Position numbers and translations under genes: made by a program. From Brevundimonas sp. (GTDB lineage: Bacteria; Pseudomonadota; Alphaproteobacteria; Caulobacterales; Caulobacteraceae): a stretch of 9,410 bases of DNA. The stretch's first letter is position 1. The number at the start of each line of letters is the position of its first letter. Below the pieces are notes generated by a model, which saw only the letters and a program-made list of their open reading frames with translations, was not told where the DNA came from and searched no databases. The stretch lies in NCBI GenBank assembly GCA_022712235.1, contig JALAGW010000054.1, positions 1-9,410 of the forward strand, read 5' to 3'. Below, in pieces: positions 5,567 to 9,410 of the stretch.

Positions 5567-6835
5567 ATGCGCAAGATTACGGGCGGATTTCTGTTCTTCG
5601 GCTACCTGTTCCTCGCCCTGACCATCGGGGCGGCGATCTGGCGCGCCGGCATGGGCGCCGGCGCGGGCGCGGCCGGGGTGCTGGGCGCCCTGGGGGTTCT
5701 GGTCGGACTGCACGCCGTGGTCGCCGGGGTTCTGGATCGCCGCGCCCTGCGCAAGGAGATCGCCAAGGTCCGCGAGGCGCACCGCCTGCTGGCCGACGCC
5801 ATGGAGTCGACCCAAGGCGCCCTGACCGAACTGGCCGAGGCCATCGAAAGCGGCGCCCTGTCCAGGACCGAGGCCCTGACCGGCGAGGTGCGGATGCTGG
5901 AGGGTCTGGTCCAGCAGATGAGCGACTCGATCGACGAGCGCCTGGCCTCGTCCCCGATCACCGCCGACACCTATGAGGGCCGTCGTCAGGTCCAGTCGAA
6001 CACCCTGCTCAAGACCGTCCACGACGCCCTGACGGAAAACCGCATCGACCTCTATCTGCAGCCGGTCGTCACCCTGCCGCAGCGCCGGACCGTCTTCTAC
6101 GAGAGCTTCACCCGCCTGCGCGACCCGTCGAACCGGGTCATGATGCCGGCCGAATACCTGTCGGTGGCCGAGGGCGAGGGCCTGCTGCCGGCCATCGACA
6201 ACCTGCTGCTGTTCCGCTGCGCCCAGATCGTGCGCCGTCTGGCGCGTCAGGACCGCAAGGTCGGCGTCTTCTGCAACATCTCCCTGGCCTCGCTGGGCGA
6301 CGAGACCTTCTTCCCGCAATTCCTCGACTTCCTCAGCCAGAACCGCGACCTGAAGGACGCCCTGATCTTCGAACTGGGTCAGGCCACGTTCGAAGCGCGC
6401 GGCGCCGCCGAGGCGCGCAACATGGCCAAGCTGGCCGACCTGGGCTTCCGCTTCTCCATCGACAAGGTCCAGACCCTGGATCTGGACTTCGCCGATCTGC
6501 AACGCTCGGACGTGCGCTTCATCAAGATCGCCGCCGACCTGCTGATCGAGCAGCTGCTGGATCTGGACGGCGCCGCGCCCTTGGCCACCCAGCCCGACAT
6601 CCAGGCCGCCGACTTCGCCCCCCTGACCCGCCGCTACGGCCTGGAGCTGATCGCCGAGAAGGTCGAGAGCGAGAAGCAGGTCGTCGACATCCTCGAACTG
6701 GACGTCGGCATGGGCCAGGGCCACCTGTTCGGCGAGCCGCGCGCCATCAAGGAAGCCGTCCTGGCCGAGACCGACCCGCCGGTCGAATTCGTCCGCTCGA
6801 CGCTGAAGTCGGCCGAGCAAAGGGTGCGTTACTGA
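5567..6835 (+). CDS. tipF: TipF-like membrane protein with degenerate EAL domain
   Basis: 422 residues from the ATG at 5567; a TTG at 5525 would add 14 residues without a ribosome site. Two hydrophobic segments (about 7-25 and 33-55) anchor it in the inner membrane. A charged, probable coiled-coil region follows (about 57-125), then an EAL domain (about 145-395). The architecture matches Caulobacter TipF, a c-di-GMP-responsive factor needed for positioning and assembly of the polar flagellum. Some EAL positions remain: YLQPV (163-167), Glu179 in YESF (in place of EAL), Asn237 in CNIS, Glu269 in FEL, Lys320 and GQGHLFG. The usual DDFG metal site reads SIDKV, with the second Asp replaced by Lys300, and AEGVE reads AEKVE. 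This argues against phosphodiesterase activity and for c-di-GMP binding only. Repeat copy 2 follows after 6 bp. Confidence 0.83.
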   Translation: MRKITGGFLFFGYLFLALTIGAAIWRAGMGAGAGAAGVLGALGVLVGLHAVVAGVLDRRALRKEIAKVREAHRLLADAMESTQGALTELAEAIESGALSRTEALTGEVRMLEGLVQQMSDSIDERLASSPITADTYEGRRQVQSNTLLKTVHDALTENRIDLYLQPVVTLPQRRTVFYESFTRLRDPSNRVMMPAEYLSVAEGEGLLPAIDNLLLFRCAQIVRRLARQDRKVGVFCNISLASLGDETFFPQFLDFLSQNRDLKDALIFELGQATFEARGAAEARNMAKLADLGFRFSIDKVQTLDLDFADLQRSDVRFIKIAADLLIEQLLDLDGAAPLATQPDIQAADFAPLTRRYGLELIAEKVESEKQVVDILELDVGMGQGHLFGEPRAIKEAVLAETDPPVEFVRSTLKSAEQRVRY

Positions 6836-6841
6836 CCCCCT

Positions 6842-6972
6842 CTTTCCTCCCCACTTTGTGGGGAGGGGGACCACGAAGTGGTGGAGGGGCTTTGCGACGA
6901 CGAAACCAAGCAGCCCCTCCGTCTCGTCGGCTGACGCCGCCGATCCACCTCCCCATTTCATGGGGAGGAGAA
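6842..6972. repeat. 131-bp hairpin-rich dispersed intergenic repeat, copy 2
   Basis: This is the second copy of the element at 1121-1251, with the same length and orientation, again starting just downstream of a stop codon. Hairpin 1 is perfect here: CCTCCCCAC/GTGGGGAGG (6846-6866). Hairpin 2 reads ACCAC/GTGGT (6870-6882), where copy 1 has ACCGC/GCGGT, a compensatory change. Hairpin 3 is GGAGGGGC (6883-6890) with GCCCCTCC (6913-6920). Hairpin 4 is CCTCCCCAT/ATGGGGAGG (6948-6968), identical to copy 1. The intergenic stretch 6836-7024 otherwise shows no gene. Confidence 0.87.
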
Positions 6973-7024
6973 ACGCGACCGAAAACCGCCAGACGCGGGA
7001 TGCACGATCCGCGCAAATGCACCC

Positions 7025-7711
7025 ATGACCGACACACTCGACTGGCCCCGCATCGCCGACGATCTGAACGCGCAGGGATGGGCGACTGTCGGCCCGCTGC
7101 TGACGCCCTCGACCTGTCTGGCCCTGCAAGCCCTCTACGACCAGCCGGAACGGTTCCGCAGTCGCATCGTCATGCAACGTCACGGCTTCGGCCAGGGCGA
7201 GTATCAGTATTTCGCCCATCCCCTGCCCGATCCCCTGCCCCGACTGCGGGCGCGGCTCTATGAAGGTCTGGCGCCCATCGCCAACGACTGGGCGGCGCGA
7301 CTGGAACGACCCGGCTTTCCCGGCGACCTCGACGACCTGACCGCGCAATGCCGGGCGGCGGGCCAGACGCGGCCGACCTCGCTGATGCTGCGTTACGGCC
7401 CCGGCGACTACAACCGGCTGCATCAGGACCTCTACGGCGACCTGGTCTTCCCGCTGCAGGCCGCCATCCTGCTGAGCGATCCGTCCGAATTCGAGGGCGG
7501 CGAGTTCGTTCTGGTCGAGCAGAAGCCGCGTTCGCAGTCCCAGGCCCATGTCGTGCCGCTGAAGCAGGGACAGGCGGTGATCTTCGCCGTGCGCGAGCGC
7601 CCCGTCGCCGGAACGCGCGGCGACTACCGCGTCCAGATGCGCCACGGCGTCAGCACGGTGCGCGCGGGCAGGCGGATGACGCTGGGCCTGATCTTCCACG
7701 ATGCGGCCTAG
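7025..7711 (+). CDS. 2-oxoglutarate/Fe(II)-dependent oxygenase
   Basis: 228 residues, a soluble cytoplasmic dioxygenase related to the prolyl-4-hydroxylase-like 2OG-Fe(II) superfamily. The metal facial triad is visible: His133-x-Asp135 (RLHQDLYG) and the distal His207 (MRHGVS). Arg216/Arg217 lie nine or ten residues further on, where the 2-oxoglutarate carboxylate is bound. ILLSDPSEFEGGEFVLVEQ is the conserved jelly-roll strand pair seen in these enzymes. The N-terminal part (LNAQGWATVGPLLTPSTC) is the usual lead-in to the fold. The substrate is not identifiable; related bacterial proteins are largely uncharacterised. The ATG at 7025 lacks a clear Shine-Dalgarno. The gene is preceded by repeat copy 2 and ends at the bidirectional terminator facing ctrA. 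Confidence 0.87.
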   Translation: MTDTLDWPRIADDLNAQGWATVGPLLTPSTCLALQALYDQPERFRSRIVMQRHGFGQGEYQYFAHPLPDPLPRLRARLYEGLAPIANDWAARLERPGFPGDLDDLTAQCRAAGQTRPTSLMLRYGPGDYNRLHQDLYGDLVFPLQAAILLSDPSEFEGGEFVLVEQKPRSQSQAHVVPLKQGQAVIFAVRERPVAGTRGDYRVQMRHGVSTVRAGRRMTLGLIFHDAA

Positions 7712-7739
7712 ACCCGATCGAACATCACCTCTCATGACA

Positions 7740-7769
7740 AAACGCCCGCCGGTTTCCCGGCGGGCGTTT
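7740..7769. terminator. Bidirectional intrinsic terminator between oxygenase gene and ctrA
   Basis: A perfect 13-bp stem, AAACGCCCGCCGG (7740-7752) and CCGGCGGGCGTTT (7757-7769), with the loop TTTC. A/T runs at both ends allow use from either strand. It lies 28 bp past the oxygenase stop and 37 bp past the ctrA stop. Confidence 0.9.
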
Positions 7770-7781
7770 CAAGCGTCAGAC

Positions 7782-7799
7782 CCTGAGTGGAGGCTCAGG
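7782..7799 (-). terminator. Small 3' hairpin after ctrA
   Basis: CCTGAG (7782-7787) pairs with CTCAGG (7794-7799) around a 6-nt loop, 7 nt beyond the ctrA stop. It has no adjacent U-run, so it may stabilise the ctrA mRNA 3' end ahead of the main terminator rather than terminate on its own. Confidence 0.4.
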
Positions 7800-7806
7800 T
7801 CGTCTT

Positions 7807-8508
7807 TCAGGCGGCGACGTTGATCGCGCCTTCCGACGGGTCGCGCAGGACGTAGCCTCGGCCCCAGACGGTCTCGATATAGTGCTTGCCGCCGGCGGCG
7901 GTCGCCAGCTTCTTGCGCAGCTTGCAGATGAAGACGTCGATGATCTTCAGCTCGGGCTCGTCCATGCCGCCATAGAGGTGGTTCAGGAACATTTCCTTGG
8001 TCAGGGTCGTGCCCTTGCGGAGCGAGAGCAGCTCCAGCATCTGATATTCCTTGCCGGTCAGGTGCACGCGGTGACCATCGACCTCGACCGTCTTGGCGTC
8101 CAGGTTCACGGCGATCTCGCCGGTGTGGATGATGGCCTGGGCGTGACCCTTGGAGCGACGGACCACGGCGTGGGTGCGCGCGATCAGCTCGTCCTTGTGG
8201 AAGGGCTTGGTCAGATAGTCGTCGGCGCCGCCGCCGAAGGTCTTGACCTTGGTCTCGATCTCGTGCGTGCCCGAAAGGATCATGACCGGCGTGTTGATCT
8301 TGCCGACGCGCAGCTGACGCAGAACCTCAAGGCCGCTCATGTCGGGCAGGTTCAGGTCCAGAAGAATGAGGTCGTAGTCATAGATCTTGCCCAGATCGAT
8401 GCCTTCTTCACCCAGGTCGGTCGTATAGACGTTAAAACCTTCCGACTTGAGCATCAGTTCGATGCTTTGGGCCGTGGCGTGATCGTCTTCAATCAGCAGG
8501 ACGCGCAT
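7807..8508 (-). CDS. ctrA: CtrA, cell-cycle master response regulator
   Basis: A 233-residue OmpR/PhoB-type regulator that, in Caulobacter, silences the replication origin and activates many cell-cycle, flagellar and division genes once phosphorylated by CckA-ChpT. Receiver domain (1 to about 115): acidic pair Asp8-Asp9, phospho-acceptor Asp51 (LILLDLNLPDMSG), Lys101 (LTKPFHKDE). C-terminal winged helix (about 130-225): VHLTGKEYQMLELLSLRKGT, then MDEPELKIIDVFICKLRKKL and WGRGYVLRDP, essentially identical to known CtrA. The terminal Ala-Ala (ending NVAA) preserves the ClpXP degradation signal known in Caulobacter. The start has a good GGAGG 7 nt upstream (+ strand 8516-8520). It is a single-gene unit, divergent from the DnaA-like gene. 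The upstream GANTC cluster and TTAA pairs suggest methylation-dependent transcription and autoregulation. Confidence 0.98.
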   Translation of the reverse strand: MRVLLIEDDHATAQSIELMLKSEGFNVYTTDLGEEGIDLGKIYDYDLILLDLNLPDMSGLEVLRQLRVGKINTPVMILSGTHEIETKVKTFGGGADDYLTKPFHKDELIARTHAVVRRSKGHAQAIIHTGEIAVNLDAKTVEVDGHRVHLTGKEYQMLELLSLRKGTTLTKEMFLNHLYGGMDEPELKIIDVFICKLRKKLATAAGGKHYIETVWGRGYVLRDPSEGAINVAA

Positions 8509-8578
8509 TCATGCCCCTCCAGGCAAAGCTTGGGTGCGACCGCCAAGGGAGCGACGGCCGGGTAACCTTGTTCCAACG

Positions 8579-8608
8579 TTAACGGGTGAAAACCTTAAGA
8601 AGGGTTAA
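8579..8608. promoter_or_regulatory. CtrA-box-like TTAA cluster, ctrA-proximal
   Basis: Three TTAA half-sites at 8579-8582, 8595-8598 and 8605-8608. The latter two are spaced by 6 bp, one less than the Caulobacter CtrA consensus (TTAA-N7-TTAA). The cluster lies 71-100 bp upstream of the ctrA start, where autoregulation would act. Confidence 0.5.
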
Positions 8609-8642
8609 CGGGTCCCGATATGAAACGCCTAAGGTGATTTGC

Positions 8643-8675
8643 GAATCGCCGTCCAGAGTCCCGAGTCAAGGATTC
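8643..8675. promoter_or_regulatory. Cluster of four GANTC (CcrM) sites upstream of ctrA
   Basis: GAATC (8643-8647), GAGTC (8656-8660), GAGTC (8663-8667) and GATTC (8671-8675) fall within 33 bp. On the minus strand a TTGACT -35-like hexamer (+ strand 8664-8669) overlaps the third site. In Caulobacter the ctrA P1 promoter is repressed by full CcrM methylation and needs GcrA, so this is the best candidate for the equivalent control element. Confidence 0.7.
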
Positions 8676-8676
8676 G

Positions 8677-8688
8677 TTAATTTATTAA
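8677..8688. promoter_or_regulatory. Paired TTAA half-sites (TTAA-N4-TTAA)
   Basis: TTAATTTATTAA, two TTAA tetramers with a 4-bp gap, directly adjoins the GANTC cluster. The spacing is not the canonical N7 of CtrA boxes, so binding by CtrA is uncertain; it may simply be an AT-rich promoter element. Confidence 0.35.
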
Positions 8689-8744
8689 CCATGTGGCGTG
8701 ACTTGCCCCCTTGACGCGCCAAGCGTCCCCTGTCGCCCATCCCA

Positions 8745-8753
8745 TTCTCCACA
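8745..8753 (+). promoter_or_regulatory. Candidate DnaA box
   Basis: TTCTCCACA differs from the consensus TTATCCACA at one base. A weaker match, TTATCCTAA (7 of 9), lies on the minus strand at 8800-8808. A single 8-of-9 match can occur by chance; the setting next to a DnaA domain IV-like gene makes it worth noting. Confidence 0.35.
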
Positions 8754-8880
8754 GCCGATCCCGCGCCAGACATGGCGAAGCGTCCGATTCTGACGTTGAT
8801 TAGGATAAGATTCCTAGCCACCCCACAGACGACCGCATGATGGGGACCACGAGAAAACAGGTTCGGGAGCAACTGACGAC

Positions 8881-9267
8881 ATGGAATCCTATCGGGCCGA
8901 GCCCTATCGCGTGCCGGTGACGGAGGGCGACCGTATCCGCGCCGACGCCGCCCTGCATCTGGCGGCCTACGCCTTCGGGGTTCCCGCGGCCGAGATGCTG
9001 CGGCGCGAGCGCACCCGGCCGCGCGCCTGCCGCGCCCGCTGGTCAGCCATGTATCTGGCCCACGTCTCCTATGGCTGGCCGCTGGAGCGGGTCGGCCATG
9101 CCTTCGGCCTGAACCGGGCCACGGCCTCGACCGCCTGCCGCTGGGCCGAGGACGCGCGCGACGACGACCGCTACGACGCCGTCATGGACGGGCTGGAAAA
9201 CGGGCTGCGGGCCGTGTCGGAACTGCCCGCCGTCGATCTGGCCGTGATGGCGGGAGGCGGCCGATGA
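8881..9267 (+). CDS. Stand-alone DnaA domain IV-like (Bac_DnaA_C) DNA-binding protein
   Basis: A 128-residue protein carrying only the helix-turn-helix domain that DnaA uses to bind DnaA boxes. Residues about 20-88 resemble DnaA domain IV: ACRARWSAMYLAHVSYGWPL (49-68) then ERVGHAFGLNRATASTAC (69-86), parallel to the DnaA pattern R-x-x-AMYLA-x(8)-IG-x-AFGGRDHTTVLHAC. There is no AAA+ ATPase. The recognition-helix motif RDHTT is changed (LNRATA), so it probably does not read a standard DnaA box. The C-terminal part (about 90-128) is acidic, then hydrophobic, and unassigned. It likely acts as a transcription factor or replication-linked regulator; this is inference. It is divergent from ctrA, carries a GANTC site at its 4th base (8884-8888), and is coupled by an ATGA overlap to the next gene. 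The Shine-Dalgarno is weak (GGGAG about 11 nt upstream). Confidence 0.75.
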   Translation: MESYRAEPYRVPVTEGDRIRADAALHLAAYAFGVPAAEMLRRERTRPRACRARWSAMYLAHVSYGWPLERVGHAFGLNRATASTACRWAEDARDDDRYDAVMDGLENGLRAVSELPAVDLAVMAGGGR

Positions 9268-9410
9268 GCCGGGCCCTCGAACGCGCCCGATCCCTGCTGG
9301 ACCGCCCCGGCGCCTGGCTGGACCAGTCGGGCGCGGCCTATCCCCTGCGCCTTGGCGGCGACCGGCGCGGGCGGGTGGTCCTGACCCTGGACGAGGCGGC
9401 GTTCCGCGCC
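9264..9410 (+). CDS. Partial protein coupled to DnaA-like gene (DUF6456-like?), 3'-truncated by window edge
   Basis: 49 codons are visible from the ATG at 9264, which overlaps the preceding stop as ATGA, a strong sign of translational coupling. The N-terminus reads MSRALERARSLLDRPGAWLD, then QSGAAYPLRLGGDRRGRVVL and TLDEAAFRA, and is still open at the window end. It resembles the start of alphaproteobacterial DUF6456-type proteins, in which a PGAWL motif and a basic 'GGDRR' strand precede a helical DNA-binding-like part. That assignment rests on memory of the family and on 49 residues, so it is tentative. Coupling suggests it works with the DnaA-like protein. Confidence 0.6.
   Translation, partial: MSRALERARSLLDRPGAWLDQSGAAYPLRLGGDRRGRVVLTLDEAAFRA

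Larger units (their letters stand above)
8509..8880. promoter_or_regulatory. Divergent regulatory region between ctrA and DnaA-like gene
   Basis: 372 bp without a convincing gene and clearly more AT-rich in its middle than the flanking coding DNA. It holds TTAA half-sites at 8579-8582, 8595-8598, 8605-8608, 8677-8680 and 8685-8688. It has GANTC sites at 8643, 8656, 8663, 8671, 8786 and 8809, with a seventh at 8884 just inside the DnaA-like gene. It also has two DnaA-box-like 9-mers. By analogy with Caulobacter, two ctrA promoters (P1, GcrA/methylation-controlled; P2, CtrA-activated) could be here. The exact start sites are not resolvable from sequence alone. Confidence 0.8.

Noticed and set aside
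5513..7735. 740-codon open frame on the minus strand across tipF and the oxygenase gene
   Set aside because: It is antisense to two genes with clear family motifs, it reads through repeat copy 2, and its composition (Gln/Gly/Val-rich) is the mirror of GC-biased codons. It is an artefact of high GC.
7882..8565. 227-codon open frame opposite ctrA
   Set aside because: It is a pure antisense shadow of the highly conserved ctrA coding sequence and has no recognisable motif.
8666..8872. 68-codon minus-strand open frame in the ctrA upstream region
   Set aside because: It has no ribosome site, no motif, and overlaps the densest cluster of regulatory signals.

Overview
The window is a GC-rich alphaproteobacterial chromosome segment, most likely from Caulobacterales and Brevundimonas-like. 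The strongest marker is a near-textbook CtrA cell-cycle regulator on the minus strand (7807-8508), with CcrM-type GANTC methylation sites clustered in its upstream region. A TipF-like degenerate EAL protein (flagellum/polarity), a DUF2093 protein and a single-domain response regulator with a GPxRR tail fit the same clade.

Layout. The 3' three quarters of xseA (exonuclease VII large subunit) runs off the left edge. It is followed by copy 1 of a 131-bp, hairpin-rich intergenic repeat, then a small VOC/glyoxalase-fold gene. A secreted DmpA-type (S58) aminopeptidase lies on the minus strand. It is divergent from a DUF2093 gene, which is followed by a receiver-only response regulator. The response regulator converges with no gap on a minus-strand pair: an SDR oxidoreductase and, downstream of it, an LpxL/HtrB-type acyltransferase. 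The junction between these two is occupied by a 2 x 48-bp tandem repeat that scrambles the acyltransferase N-terminus. Divergent from the SDR is the TipF-like gene, then copy 2 of the 131-bp repeat, then a 2OG-Fe(II) oxygenase. The oxygenase converges on ctrA across a perfect 13-bp-stem bidirectional terminator. A 372-bp regulatory region separates ctrA from a divergent small gene encoding a stand-alone DnaA domain IV-like DNA-binding protein. That gene is translationally coupled (ATGA) to a gene cut by the right edge.

Most of the window is ordinary chromosomal core and near-core content. The points of interest are: (i) the ctrA/DnaA-like divergent region, which carries seven GANTC sites in about 250 bp, paired TTAA half-sites and DnaA-box-like 9-mers, and suggests that both genes are tied to replication-dependent methylation; (ii) the 131-bp dispersed repeat, whose two copies show a compensatory base-pair change in a hairpin; and (iii) the tandem repeat at the SDR/acyltransferase junction. 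I see no mobile element with its own transposase, no CRISPR array, no tRNA or rRNA and no defence system.
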